This document shows, in pieces, positions 44,585 to 56,204 of a stretch of DNA of 64,000 nt. Positions within the stretch are counted from its first letter, which is position 1. Every line of letters begins with the position of its first letter. The stretch is from the NCBI GenBank assembly GCA_029690005.1, contig CP121458.1:5103872-5167871 (forward strand), written 5' to 3'. The notes beneath the pieces were generated by a model. It saw only the letters and a program-made list of their open reading frames with translations. It was not told the origin of the DNA and ran no database searches. The position numbers were made by a program, and so were the translations under genes. The stretch is from Prescottella defluvii (lineage in GTDB: Bacteria; Actinomycetota; Actinomycetes; Mycobacteriales; Mycobacteriaceae).

Positions 44585-45910
44585 ACCTTCGGCGTTCGCA
44601 GAACAGTCGATCCCAGGAATTCGCACACTTGCAGGGCGAGTGCGAGGTCGAGCTTGCTGTGGTTGGAGAGCCCGGTAGCCGGATCGCCGAGAGTCTTGTT
44701 GATCCGGTACTTGACGGTGTTGCGGTGGAGCTGCAGCTGCTGGGCGGTATGCAGATGACTTTCACCGGTCTCGAAGTAGGTACTGAGGGTCCCGCGAAGT
44801 GTGGCCGCCTGGTCGGTATTGTCGGCCAGGGAACCGAGCACCTCCCCACACCCACGCCCGCGTGGAGTCCAGGTTCTCGGCCAGGAGGGTGACCACCGCG
44901 ACGCCACGATCGCCGAAGCTCACCACCGGGCGTGCCGGAGTATGCGGCAGGCTCGCGACCGTGTAGGCCGCGCGTGCCTGTTCGTGCGACCTCCGAAATC
45001 CGCCGACGCCCTCGGCGGGTAGACCGAAGGCAACCCGGATACCGCTTTCGGACGGAATCGAACTGCCGAGTGCATCGGTTTCGATGCACGGCCTCCGTCG
45101 GCCGAACGGCAGCCACGCCCACACCGTGCTGCGATCGATCGCGGTGACGATCGGCAGGGCATCCGTCATCAGTTGGTGAGCCATGGACCGCACGACGCGA
45201 TCGAGACGGCTCAGCTCCTCACCGCCGGAGTTCGGAGACCACGCGATCATGGCAACGTGAGTCTGATCGAGGCGGTACCCGGTTTCGGTTTCGAACGCTT
45301 CCTTCGTCGCATCGGCCCCGCTGAGCACGTTGTGGATGGTGGACGACCGAACGCTGCCACGAGCACCGATCCATCGGCGTCGTTCCTGCTCGTAAGCGTC
45401 GAACACGTACAACGTGATCCAGTCGATGTAGCTGTAGACCACGTCCGAGATGTGCTTGAGCACCGCCATCGACTGGCGCCCCGGCAGGGCCAGATCCTCG
45501 ACCTCTGCGTAACACGTCTTCATCAGGTCGTCCTGACCCATGTGGTACGCCCGAACCAGCGAATGCGAAGACACGTCCCGTTGCGCCAGGCGCAGCGCAT
45601 ACTCCACCGCCGCGGTGGTGGGCTGCAGATGTTCGACCGAGATGTCGTTCGCCAGGACGTGCAGGATCGTCGAGACGTTGCCGTGCACACTCGCTTCCAG
45701 CAACTCGACGAGTTGCGGATCCTCGTCCAGTTCGTCGACCTCGTGTGCGAGCAACTCGGCCATCGAACGGATGATCTCGGACTGCTTCGCATCGAGTCGG
45801 CGCGCGATGCCGGCGACGATCTCGAGCACGTCGGTATCGGCGGCGGTCGGGACCCGCGCGAGTCGACGTCTGGCCATCACTCCGCGGTCTCCGGAGACAG
45901 CGCTGCTCAT
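44581..45910 (-). CDS. PucR/CdaR-family transcriptional regulator
   Basis: About 442 aa after removing one extra G near 44862 (TGTGGGGAGG). N-terminal regulatory region with IIRSMAELLAHEVDELDEDP and YIDWITLYVFDAYEQERRRW, a GGDEF-like middle part, and C-terminal HTH_30 with TLSTYFETGESHLHTAQQLQ and LHRNTVKYRINKTLG. PucR-type proteins usually activate a linked catabolic operon. ATG overlaps the upstream stop (ATGA), so it is the last gene of the acyl-CoA synthetase operon. Confidence 0.82.
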
Positions 45911-47339
45911 GGCCCATCCTTACCGCTGCGCCGCAGATGCCGCAATGCCGATTCGGCGGCGTTGCGGCCACACATGCCATGCGCGCCTGCACCCGGTGGC
46001 GTGGAGGCCGAACGAGAAACACTCCGGGCACGCCAGTGCTGTAGGGGTCGAGGGCGACGCGTGGCCGGAACACCACCTGGAGCCCGACGTTGGCACCACC
46101 GATGATGTCCCCACCGACCTGATTCGGGTTGTCGCGGGCGAGGCCGGCCGGTGTCGTCACGGTCTGTGCGACGATTCGGTCCCGGAAGCCGGGGGCAAAC
46201 CGCTCGATCTGGCCGACGATCGCCGCCGTCGCGTCCCCGGTGTATCCGGCCGGCACATGCGCATAGGCATACAGGGGGTTGAGGCCGTCGCGAGATCGTG
46301 TCGGATCGGCCACGTACTGCTGGCCGAGCAGTACGAAGGGGCGCTCGGGCATCCGCCCCGACGCCACCTCCCGCTCGATACCAGCGACCTCGGCGAACTC
46401 GCCACCGAGATGCACGGTCCCGGCCCTCCCGCACGCCGGATCCGACCACGGGACAGGGCCGTCGATCGCGAAATCCACCTTGAACGCACCCGGACCGTGC
46501 CGGAACCTGCTGTATGCCTTGATGATCCGGGACGGTACACGGTCACCGAGGATGTCGAGGGCAGCGCCGGGGGCGACGTCGAGGAGTACCACATCGGCGG
46601 GTGGCAGGTCGTTGGTACCGCCGACCCGCACGCCGGTGTGCACCTTGCCACCGAACTCGCCGAGTTGGCTGGCGAGCGCGTGCGCGATCGCGACCGAGCC
46701 GCCCTCGGCGACCGGCCACCCGTACCGGTGTCCGGCGGCCGCGATCATCAAGCCCACCGCCGAAGTGGCGGGGCGATCCAGTCGGTTGTAGGTGTGCGCC
46801 GCGATTCCGCCGAAGAGAGCCCGCCCCTTCCGAGTTCGGAACCAGCGGGCGCCGACCGTCGCGGGCAGGAGTGCCCGCGGACCGAACATCGCCAGCCGCA
46901 GCGGATGCTGCGGTACACCGATGATCGGCTGCATCAAGTCGGCTGCGAGGTCGTCGAATCCGCCTGCAAGGTCGGCGAACATACGTCGCCACCGCGGCCC
47001 GTCCTCACCCAGACCACCCGCGGTGGCGTCGAGCGAGCGGTACAGCAGAGCCGACTCACCGTCGTCGAGAGGGTGAGCGCAATCGATCTCGGGCCATCGC
47101 CACCGCAGTCCGTATCGCTCGAGCCCGAGGGTCGACAGGAACGGCGAGCCCGCGCCCATCGGATGGAATGCGGAGCAGTGGTCGTGGATCAGTCCGGGAA
47201 CGGTGAGTTCACCGGAACGGGTGCCACCGCCGATCTCTGCGGCGGCCTCGAGAACCTCGACGTCGACGCCGTTGCGGGCGAGGTGGACCGCGGCAGCCAG
47301 CCCGTTGGGCCCGCTGCCGACCACGATCGCGGTACTCAC
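45907..47339 (-). CDS. CrtI-like FAD-dependent oxidoreductase (phytoene desaturase family)
   Basis: About 477 aa after restoring one base near 46010. N-terminal dinucleotide motif IVVGSGPNGLAAAVHLARNG with EVLEAAAEIGGGTRSGEL. Further family motifs are AEGGSVAIAHALASQL and GPGAFKVDFAIDGPVPW, and the FAD-contacting C-terminus STPPGAGAHGMCGRNAA. Most actinobacterial relatives are not carotenoid enzymes, and no phytoene synthase is nearby. GTG overlaps the DUF3556 stop by GTGA. Coupled to PucR downstream. Confidence 0.78.
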
Positions 47340-49113
47340 GGCCGCACCCCGGGCGCGTCGACGTCGATGGTCCACTGCACATCGAACGGAATCGGGCCGT
47401 TGGGAAGCCATGGCTGTTCGGCGATCGCGTCGGACACCCGATACGTGCCCCGTTCGATCACGCCCAGGGCCGCGTCGATCACCTTGTACTCCTGAGTCCC
47501 CTTGTGGACGGGCTGCGACTCGATCCATGCGACGAGGAACTCGCCCGGAGCAAAGTTGCAGCGTCGTTGGATCGCGGCGATGAGCCGCTCGTCGTGCAGG
47601 TGCCCGTCACCGAAGTTGAAGGCGACGATGGAGTTGCACGAGAACTCGGCCTCACGCAGGTCGTAGCGATCGATGTCCTCACCGAGGTGCCGCACCATGA
47701 GGGACAGCAGGGCCCGCCCCTGACTGTGCAACGATCGCCATCCCAGGAGTTGATGCATGACCACGTCCGCCACGTCCCGAGGGTACGTCTCGAGCAATTG
47801 CGTGTAGGTGTTCTTCGCACCCCGCACGATGTGCTCGTTCAGCTTCTCCTCGGCGCCCGGAGCGAACGCCCAGGTCGCCGACGCCCAGTTGCCGGCGTAT
47901 TGCCGCATCGAGGGCAGGAAGGACACCAGGTCGGGGCGGAGGTTGCCCAGCACCGGGAAGAAGCACAGTGCCGCGACCACAACCACGGTCAGCCATGGCG
48001 ACGACATGTCGGACAGTCCGTATCCGTTCCAGCTCGGGAAGCCCCAGAACAGGAACACCGAGGCATACGCGAAGAGGAGGTTCCACTCCAGCGGCACCGC
48101 CAACGGGAAAGTGGACAGGATGAAAAGATGGAACGCCACCATCAGCACGACTGCCAGCAATGTGACCGTTTGGTTGGTCGAGAACAGCAGCACGAGCGGG
48201 GTAACTACCTCGACGAGTGTGCCGAGAACGTGACCGACGCCGCCAGCCAGTTTCGAGGGCCGCATGTCGTTCGGGAAGTCGCGGTAGTGGGCACGCTTGA
48301 TCCCCTTCCACGGCATCCACGGTGTGTTCGACAGCATCGGCGGGATCACCATCGAGAAGTGGTGGCCGAACTTGGAAACGCCCGCGCCGACCCACACCGT
48401 CACGATGAGCAGTTTCAGAGCGACGATCATGTCGACGAACGGTAGGAAACCGAAGAAGAGGACAGCGGGAAGATACTGCTCGCTCCGGGCGGCTATGAAG
48501 ATCACCTTGTCCCGCAAGCCCATCACGATCAACAACACGACGAGTGGGTACATCAGCACTGGGCGCACCAGACCGGCATTGTCGGCGAGAACCGCATCGA
48601 TCGAGTCGGTGTGCACGCCGGGAAGCGACACCGCCACAGCAAGATTCACCAGAATGGCCGCATAGATCACGACGTCCGCGACGGTGCGGCGATCACCGGC
48701 GGTGCCGGGCACCCTGTCCGGCCACGGGGCAGCCGGATGGTCTCCGGGCGGAGCCAGTTGTGGAAGCCACCGGTCATCGGCTTGAAATGTCCGGCGAGTG
48801 GCCCCCATGAGCCACCGAGGCCGAGGGCCTCGAGCAGCATTGTCCACAGGATCATCTTCTGGTAGAAGATCGGCTGGTTCCACCACGACGCGACGTCGAG
48901 CCACGACAGTCCAGAAGTGAGCGTCGCGACCGCGGTGCCGGCACCGATGTACAGGATCAGCAGTTTGAGGATGTAGATGGCGTGCACCATCTTCGGCGTG
49001 CCGAACCCGTAGTCCGCCCAGTGGGTGGACATCGCACGAATGCGATCGAGGAACGGGCGGTCGCGGAAGGTGGCGGGGTCGACTTCGGGAAAGTTCCCGG
49101 TCTTGAATCCCAT
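47336..49113 (-). CDS. DUF3556 polytopic membrane protein
   Basis: About 592 aa after restoring one base near 48728 (C run). N-terminus MGFKTGNFPEVDPATFRDRP is typical of DUF3556, a family of mycolate actinobacteria. Several membrane segments appear, for example VHAIYILKLLILYIGAG, VVIYAAILVNLAVAVSLPG and VRPVLMYPLVVLLIVMG, then a soluble C-terminal third (EFSCNSIVAFNFGDGHLHDE, GTYRVSDAIAEQPWLPNG). Function unknown. ATG at 49113 follows AGGAG. Between acyl-CoA synthetase and CrtI-like genes in a tight operon. Confidence 0.75.
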
Positions 49114-49209
49114 GGCGTTCTCCTGACAGTGGTGTTCGAGGGGAGGGCGCATCGCCTCGGGAGCAGTGCTGCTCCGAGGACGGTCGCAGGGTTGGCGTGC
49201 TTGCTCGGG

Positions 49210-50691
49210 TCAGCCGACCGCGGTCCGCGGTTGTGGCACGTAGTGTCGACGCAGCCCGGGCTTGTCGATCTTGCCGACGGGGTTTCGCGGCAGGGCGTCG
49301 ACGAGGTGCACCTCCGCCGGCACCTTCACCCGCGTCAGTCGTTCAGCCACATGGGCGAGCAGTTCGGATTGGGTGATCTCGGCGTCGGGGTAAGCCACGA
49401 CGTAGGCGACGGGCACCTCGCCGTACATCTCGTGCGGTGCGCCGATGACGGCGGACTCGAGCACCGCGGGATGGGTAGCCAGGACATTCTCGATTTCCTT
49501 GGGGTACAGGTTCTCCCCGCCGCGGATGATCATGTCCTTGATTCGGTCGACGAGTGTGAGGTAGCCGTCCTCGTCGAGTCGTCCGACGTCGCCCGTGTGG
49601 AGCCAGCCGTCGACGACGGTGCTGCCGGTCTCCTCCGGTCGACCGAGGTATCCGCGCATCACGTTGGGGCCCTTGATGATCACCTCTCCGGTCGCACCGG
49701 CCGGCAAGAGCTCTCCCGACGGCCCCGCGATTGCGATGCGCTGCCCGGGCAGTGCCGGCCCCACCGTTCCCACCTTGCGCGGCCCGTCGATCGGATTGCA
49801 CGCCGACGCACACGTTCCCTCGGTGAGCCCATACCCCTCGACGACGACCAGGCCGAAACGTCGCTCCACCCGTTCGAGCAGTTCCTTCGATATCGGCGCC
49901 GCGCCGCAGACGGCGAAACGCAGCGATGTCGTGTCGAGCGTGGTGTCGTCGGGCTGCGACGCCAGCAGTGCATAGATGGTGGGCACCGCCGAGAAGTACG
50001 TCGGACGCAGTCGACCTACATCGTCGAGAAAGCGGGCCGGTGAGAACCGGCCGGTGACGCTCAGCTGCGCGCCGGCAAGCATCGGCGCGAGGAAGCTGAC
50101 ACAGATGGCGTTGACGTGGAACAGCGGCAGGATCAGCAGGCAGTGATCGTTCCCGTCGAGACGGAGGTGCCTCCGGAACGAATCCGCCATGAACTGCAGA
50201 TTCGCGTGCGTGAGCTGGACGCCCTTCGGTCGCCCAGTCGAGCCCGACGTGTAGATCAGCAGCGCGGTGTCCTCGGCGACGGGACGCTCCGCGCCGGACG
50301 GGACGGACAAGGGAACAGTGGCCATCTCGTCGACAGCGATCGCCGTGCGGCCGCCGTCGGGCGCTTGCGGACCCTCGTTGACCACCAGCACGGCACCGGA
50401 ATCGTCGATCTGATACCGGGCTTCGGGCTCGGTGAACGCCGGGTTGACCGGAGTGGCGATCGCGCCGACGCGCCACGCACCAGTGATGGCGACGAGGAGT
50501 TCGGCGCGGTTCGAGAGCATGATCGCGACGACGTCCCCGGCGCCGACCCCATGCTCGAGCAGCTGAGTCGCGAACGCGTCCGCACGATCGGCGAATTGCC
50601 GGTACGACAACGCGAGTCGGTCGTCACGAACACACGGTTCGTCGGCGTGAGCAGCCGCCAGGTCCCAAGCGAAGTAGCCGATGTCCGACAC
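49210..50691 (-). CDS. Acyl-CoA synthetase (AMP-forming)
   Basis: 493 aa, intact. ANL-family motifs: P-loop LLIYTSGSTGRPKGVQLTH, VVVEGYGLTEGTCASACNP, WLHTGDVGRLDEDGYLTLVD, RIKDMIIRGGENLYPKEIE and catalytic Lys in NPVGKIDKPGLRR. Activates a carboxylic acid as acyl-AMP then acyl-CoA. First gene of the four-gene operon ending in PucR; a perfect 9-bp inverted repeat stands 12 nt upstream of the start codon. Confidence 0.92.
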   Translation of the reverse strand: MSDIGYFAWDLAAAHADEPCVRDDRLALSYRQFADRADAFATQLLEHGVGAGDVVAIMLSNRAELLVAITGAWRVGAIATPVNPAFTEPEARYQIDDSGAVLVVNEGPQAPDGGRTAIAVDEMATVPLSVPSGAERPVAEDTALLIYTSGSTGRPKGVQLTHANLQFMADSFRRHLRLDGNDHCLLILPLFHVNAICVSFLAPMLAGAQLSVTGRFSPARFLDDVGRLRPTYFSAVPTIYALLASQPDDTTLDTTSLRFAVCGAAPISKELLERVERRFGLVVVEGYGLTEGTCASACNPIDGPRKVGTVGPALPGQRIAIAGPSGELLPAGATGEVIIKGPNVMRGYLGRPEETGSTVVDGWLHTGDVGRLDEDGYLTLVDRIKDMIIRGGENLYPKEIENVLATHPAVLESAVIGAPHEMYGEVPVAYVVAYPDAEITQSELLAHVAERLTRVKVPAEVHLVDALPRNPVGKIDKPGLRRHYVPQPRTAVG

Positions 50692-50702
50692 GGGCAGATC
50701 CC

Positions 50703-50733
50703 TTCCTAGTGGTGTGATCTACGACACTAGGAA
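50703..50733. promoter_or_regulatory. Operator candidate TTCCTAGTG-N13-CACTAGGAA
   Basis: Perfect 9-bp inverted repeat (50703-50711 and 50725-50733) with 13-nt spacer, immediately before the acyl-CoA synthetase gene. Likely site of the operon's PucR-type regulator or of an overlapping promoter. Confidence 0.6.
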
Positions 50734-50836
50734 GATCTGCTCTGCAGGAAAACGGCCCCGCGGGCTCAACTTTCGCCGTCCGTTTGGCCTGTCGTCACAA
50801 CTATCACGACGGCGCCGATCCGGTCCGGACGATCGC

Positions 50837-52297
50837 TCAGGCCTGCGACACCGAGTAGACCCCGTCCGCGCGGGCCGTCAGTCGCCAACCACCGTCGACG
50901 CGGGTCAGCTCGACGCCTGCGAGGTTCGCGGTCTCCAGTCGCGGCTGCTCGGCGCCCGGGTACCACGCCTCGACGCGCCCGGTCCCGGTCCCGCTGAAGC
51001 CACGTGCAGTCACCTCGGTGAGGCCCGGCACGGCGCGCGGGTATGCGCGGGCGAGTTGCTCGGCGAATCCCTCGACGAGACCCTCCGCCTTGCCGGACGG
51101 GCAGTCGATGCGATTGAGGTTGCCCTGCGGCTTGTGGGTGTTGCCGTCCTTCACCGCGTGCGGGTCGCCGCACGCCTGGGTCCACGACCACCACGCTCCC
51201 CCGATCCGGTGCGCGTTCATCGCATCGACGAAGCGGCCGACGTCGCCTGCCTGCTCGTCGGGCTCACCGAACCAGCCCCACTCGCCGGTCCACACCGGTG
51301 CGCCGTACCAGCCCGCCGCCTGCTCGGCGATCCGGAATCCGTCTTCGATCGAGGGGAATTCGTTGCTGATGTTGATGGACTGGCTGTAGAGGTGCGGCGA
51401 GAACACCACGAGCGGATCGGCGAGGTATTCCCGCGGCGGCAGCGCATCGAATCCGAGTGCCGACCAGAGCGCGCTGGGCTCGAAGAACACCAGGTGCTGG
51501 AAGCCGCCCGCCTCGGCCTGCCGGATGGCCGCGATGGCACGCTGGTAGAAGCGCCCGATCTGGTCGGCCGCGGTGAACGGGTCCCGCAGACCGGGGTTCG
51601 GTTCGTTGAGCAGGTCGTAGCCCACCACCGCCGGCTCGTCCTTGAACGTGGCAGCCAGTCGCGCCCACGTCTGCACCAGGTGGCCCTGAATCCCTTGCTC
51701 GTCGTCGTAGAACGCCTGGAACGCTCGGGCGACCGCCGGCGATGCCTCGCGCTGACCGCCGATGTTGCACGTCGTCCACCCGCCGGTGAGCGTCGCCCAC
51801 TCGGGAGCGCCGTCCCACCCGATCCCACGCTGCAGGAGCGGCGGGCAGTCCTGACCCTCCGGGGTTCCCACGTAGGGGCCCCACGCGTCCTGGTGCATGT
51901 CGAGGACGGTGTAGATGCCGTTGTCCTTCGCGTCCTGAACGGCCTGGCGGATCCGGCCGACGTAGGCGGCGTCGAAGGCGCCCGGGGTCGGCTCCAGCGC
52001 CGACCAGGCGACGTTCAGCCGCACGACATTGAAGCCGAGCGCCGCCATGCGTTCGAAGTCCGTGTGATCGAGCGGCGCGACGGTCGGCAGCCCGGTCCCG
52101 TTGGGCGCGTAGTCGTTGAGCTGGTTGATGTTGGCGCCGCGCAGCAGCACGGTCCGCCCGTCCACGTCCTTGATCGTGCGGTCGACGACGGTCAGTTGCG
52201 GAAGCGTCCAACCCTGTTCGGCCGGAGCAGCTTCCGCCGCCGGGGCGACAGTCTGAAACGTCAGGACCGCGAGTGCAGTCAACAACAACGCGCGCAA
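50837..52297 (-). CDS. Secreted GH5 glycosidase, endoglycoceramidase-like
   Basis: 486 aa. Signal peptide LRALLLTALAVLTFQTVAP with cleavage near AEAAPA. GH5 fold: LLRGANINQLNDYAPNG, FNVVRLNVAWSALEP, IYTVLDMHQDAWGPYVG, acid/base Glu in YDLLNEPNPGLRD, VFSPHLYSQSINIS and nucleophile Glu in VWTGEWGWFGEPD. The pattern fits Rhodococcus endoglycoceramidase II, which releases the intact glycan from glycosphingolipids. Start is a TTG at 52297, set by AGGAGG 7 nt upstream and directly preceding the signal peptide. Intact. Confidence 0.85.
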   Translation of the reverse strand: MRALLLTALAVLTFQTVAPAAEAAPAEQGWTLPQLTVVDRTIKDVDGRTVLLRGANINQLNDYAPNGTGLPTVAPLDHTDFERMAALGFNVVRLNVAWSALEPTPGAFDAAYVGRIRQAVQDAKDNGIYTVLDMHQDAWGPYVGTPEGQDCPPLLQRGIGWDGAPEWATLTGGWTTCNIGGQREASPAVARAFQAFYDDEQGIQGHLVQTWARLAATFKDEPAVVGYDLLNEPNPGLRDPFTAADQIGRFYQRAIAAIRQAEAGGFQHLVFFEPSALWSALGFDALPPREYLADPLVVFSPHLYSQSINISNEFPSIEDGFRIAEQAAGWYGAPVWTGEWGWFGEPDEQAGDVGRFVDAMNAHRIGGAWWSWTQACGDPHAVKDGNTHKPQGNLNRIDCPSGKAEGLVEGFAEQLARAYPRAVPGLTEVTARGFSGTGTGRVEAWYPGAEQPRLETANLAGVELTRVDGGWRLTARADGVYSVSQA

Positions 52298-52460
52298 CGA
52301 AGAGCCTCCTGTACAACCGTCCAACTTTGGAGAGCCTAGAGTCACTCGGGCGCCGACGAGGCCGAATAGCGAAAGTCGGCGGAAACCCGACGAACCGTCA
52401 GTCGACTGCTCGTCAACCGTTCACGGGTGGACATAAGATGAAATCCCTCGACATCGCCGG

Positions 52461-53395
52461 GTGTCCGACGGCCTCGCCGAGGTCCAGGAAACGGCCGACC
52501 TCGTCACGGGGACGCTCATGGGTTCGAAACCGAAGAAGCACAAGGCAGACGCGGGCACTACCCCGAACCGAAGCGTGGAACTCGACCACCCGATACCCGA
52601 GGTGGCCGATGGCGACGTGCCGCGCATGACGAACAAGGACTATCGCAGGCACCTCCGATCGCTGCACGCCGAGCTGGTGTCCTTGCAGGAGTGGGTCAAG
52701 ACGTCCGGCGCGAAGATCTGCGTCGTGTTCGAGGGCCGCGACACGGCGGGCAAGGGCGGGGTCATCAAGGCGATCACCGAACGGGTGAGCCCGCGGGTGT
52801 TCCGCGTGGTCGCCCTCCCCGCGCCGACCGAGCGTGAGAAATCGCAGATATACATGCAGCGGTACATTCCGCATCTGCCGGCCGCCGGCGAAGTCGTCAT
52901 CTTCGATCGGAGTTGGTACAACCGCGCCGGAGTCGAGTTGGTCATGGGATTCTGCACGCCGGCGCAGACCCGACAGTTCCTTCGAGATCGTTCCCACCGT
53001 CGAGCGGGCCATCGTCGACTCGGGCATCGTGCTGCTGAAGTACTGGCTCGAAGGTGAGCGAGGAGGAACAGACCCTCCGGCTGCAAGATCGGATCGACGA
53101 CCCCCGAAAGTACTGGAAGCTATCCGATTTGGACCTCCTGTCGTACAGCCGCTGGTTCGACTACTCCAAGGCCCGCGACACCATGTTCCGCTACACCGAC
53201 ACCGGGTGGGCCCCGTGGTACGTGGTGCGAACCGACGACAAGCGGCGAGGGCGACTGAACGTCATCAGTCATCTCCTCTCGCAGATCCCCTACGAGCCAC
53301 TGCAGGCCCCCGACGTCACCCTGCCGCAGCGCCAGGATCCCGGCGACTACACCGATCCCGGCTTGGCGCTCAACTGGGTCCCGAACCGCTACTGA
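52461..53395 (+). CDS. ppk2: Polyphosphate kinase 2
   Basis: About 310 aa after removing two extra bases, near 52978 (TTCCTTCG) and 53053 (GAAGGTGAG). Walker A VFEGRDTAGKGGVIKAI, Walker B VVIFDRSWYNRAGVE, RVVALPAPTEREKSQ and the C-terminal YWKLSDLDLLSYSRWFDYSK with WYVVRTDDKRRGRLN are diagnostic for PPK2. Transfers phosphate between polyphosphate and nucleotides. GTG at 52461; ATG at 52518 is an alternative. Followed 26 nt later by the P-type ATPase, so probably cotranscribed. Confidence 0.88.
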
Positions 53396-53421
53396 CCCGT
53401 TCCGTCCGCGAGGAGCCAGAC

Positions 53422-56197
53422 ATGACCGGCGCAGATCCCCTCCCCACGCGAGAGACCGCCGCCTCCGACCGTGTCTGGTATGCCCGTGACGCCGACGATG
53501 TCGTGACCGAACTCGCCACCGATACGCAGACCGGGCTGACGAGTGACGAGGCCGCGGTTCGCCAGGCTCGGTACGGGCCGAATGTGATCGCGTCCGCGCC
53601 CGGCCCCTCCGGCTGGGCCATTGCCCTGCGGCAACTTCGGGATCCGATGAACCTCATGCTCGTGGCCGTCGTCGTCGTCAGCCTGGTCATCTCGGAGGTA
53701 CCGACGGCGATCGTGGTCGCGGTGCTGGTCGTGCTCAACGTCGTGCTGGGTACGCGGCAGGAACTGAAGGCACGCGCCAGCGTCGACGCCCTCGCGAAGA
53801 TGCAGACGCCGCAGGCCCGGGTGGTGCGGGACGGGGAGGTCGCGGGTCTCGACGCGACCGACCTCGTTCCCGGCGATGTCGTCGCGCTCGAGGCCGGCGA
53901 CGTCGTCCCCGCGGACGGCCGTCTGGTCGCGTCGACGACCCTTCGAGACCCAGGAGGCGGCGCTGACGGGCGAGAGCACCCCCGTCACGAAGGACGCCCG
54001 GAAGCTGGACACCGTCGATGTTTCGCTCGGCGACCGCAGCAACATGGTCTTCCAGAACACCTCGGTCACCCGCGGCACCGCCACCATCGTGGTCACTGAG
54101 ACGGGCATGGACACCGAGATGGGTCGCATCGCGTCGATGCTGTCCGCCGTCACCCCGAGCAAGTCTCCCCTTCAGCGCGAACTGGACTCGCTCACCAAGG
54201 TGCTCGGCATCATCGCGTGGACAGCGGTGGCGATCATCGTCGCGATCGGCGCGATTCGGGGACAGGACATCACGACGGTCCTACTGCTGGGAATCTCGAT
54301 GGGAGTGTCCGCGATCCCGACCGGTCTTCCGACGTTCGTGCAGGCGATGCTCGCCTACGGGGCGCGGCAGCTGGCCGATGCCAAGGCCGTCGTCAAGAAC
54401 CTCACCGACGTCGAGACGCTCGGCGCGACCAGTGCGATCAACTCCGACAAGACCGGCACTCTGACGATGAACCAGATGACGGTGCGCTCGCTGTACTTCC
54501 GCGGCCGGTGGTTCACGGTCGACGGCGTGGGGTACGGCAAGTCCGGGGCGATCACCCACGTTGCGGGCGAACCGGTCCCGGACTTCACGCTGCTCGCGTA
54601 CGGACTCTGCCTCGACAGCGACGCCGTCGTCTCCGACAGGGGGAGGTCGTCGGCGATCCGACCGAGGCCGCACTGGTGGTGCTCGCGGCGAAGATGGGTG
54701 CCGACGCACCGCTCACCAGGCGGACGTATCCCGGGCCGCCGAGGTGCCGTTCGACTCCGCGTACAAGTTCATGGCGACGTTCCACCACCTCCCGGTCGAT
54801 GGAGCCGTGTCGTTCCTGGAAGTGGTCAAGGGCGGACCCGACGTCGTCCTCGACCGGTGCACGAACGCCTTCCGCCCCGACGGAAGCAGGGTACCGATCG
54901 ACGACGTACGAGACGAGCTGCTGGCCGCCAATCGCACCATGTCCGAGAAGGGACTGCGCGTACTGGCCTTCGCCGCACGACAACTCGACGACGAGGACGA
55001 GGAGGCCGTGCGGCGCGACCCCATGTCGTTCGTTGCGGAGCTCACGTTCGTCGGAATGGTCGGCATCATCGATCCGCTCCGACCGGAGGCCGTGAAAGCG
55101 GTCCGCACCGCACACGGGGCCGGCATCGAGGTCCGCATGATCACCGGTGACCACGCGATCACGGCGGCGGCGATCGGGCCGAACTCGGGCTGGGGCCCGG
55201 CGCGATCGGCGGTGCCGAGCTCCAGGCGATGACCGACGCGGAACTGACCGCCGCGCTTCCCCGCCTCCACGTCTTCGGCCGCGTCACGCCGCAGGACAAA
55301 CTCCGCCTGGCCGACGTCATGCAGCGCAGTGGCGCGATCGTGGCGATGACCGGGGACGCCGTGAACGACGCCGCCGCGCTGAAGAAGGCTGACATCGGCG
55401 TCGCCATGGGGTCCGGCAGCGAAGTCACCAAGCAGGCCGGCCGGATGATCCTCACCGACGACAACTTCGGAACCTTGATCACTGCAATCCGGTTGGGCCG
55501 CAGCATCTACGACAAGATCGTGTCGTACATCCGCTATCAGATGGCCAAGCTGTTCTCGCTGGTGCTGCTGTTCCTCGTCGCGAGTGTCTTCGACATCAAC
55601 GACGGAGTGGCCCTCACGCCACTGATGGTGCTGTTCCAGCACTTCTTCATCACGCTGTTCCCGGTGGCCGTCATCATGGCCGACCCGGCACCGCCGCATC
55701 TGATGGACAAGCCCCCGCGTGACCCCGAGATGCCGATCACCAATGCCCGGTCCGTCGGCCAGTGGCTGGCGTACGGGGTGCTCCAGTTCGCAATCGCCCT
55801 GGCCGCGATGCTCACCGCCCCCGGGCAGCTGAGCCCCACCGAAGCGAACGTGCCGATGACGATGACGTTCGTGGTGCTGTCGTTCGGTTCGATCCTCGGC
55901 GGACTCGTGATGCGGCGCGATCCGGAATCCGGTCTCGCACCACCCATTCTGGGTGCGGTCAGGATCCTGTCGATCGCCGTCGTCATCACGGTATTCGCCG
56001 TCGAGATCGGGTTCCTCCAGGATCTGCTCCTGACGACGTCCCTGACCGGTGCTCAGTGGCTCGCGTGCATCGGATGGTCACTGATCGTTCCGGTCGTCAT
56101 CGAGGCCGAGAAGGCGCTTCGACGCCGGCGGTGGACCGGGCCCCCGACTGCCCGGCCCGCCGCCGATGTCGTCGCACCCGAGCACGCCCGAATGTGA
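53422..56197 (+). CDS. Cation-translocating P-type ATPase (CtpF/PacL type)
   Basis: About 925 aa after one extra base is removed (near 53940) and three are restored (near 54635, 54735 and 55180). Actuator motif LTGEST; phosphorylation site INSDKTGTLTMNQM; hinge TGDAVNDAAALKKADIGVAMG; N-terminal cation-ATPase domain VVTELATDTQTGLTSDEAAV. Membrane helices occur in pairs at about 60-110 and 240-310 and as a C-terminal bundle. The ion site segment PTGLP replaces the PEGLP of many P2-type pumps. Probably a P2 pump for calcium or another cation. ATG follows AGGAG. In M. tuberculosis the related ctpF belongs to the DosR regulon, but no convincing DevR box was found here. Confidence 0.85.
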
Positions 56198-56204
56198 CTG
56201 TGCC

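Noticed and set aside
53340..53421. A DevR box before the CtpF-like ATPase
   Set aside because: Expected from the M. tuberculosis ctpF precedent, but no GGGAC/GTCCC pair was found before the ATPase or before ppk2.
53422..56197. Treating multi-frameshift genes such as the P-type ATPase as pseudogenes
   Set aside because: All catalytic motifs are retained, there are no in-frame stops other than those caused by the shifts, and corrected lengths match the families.
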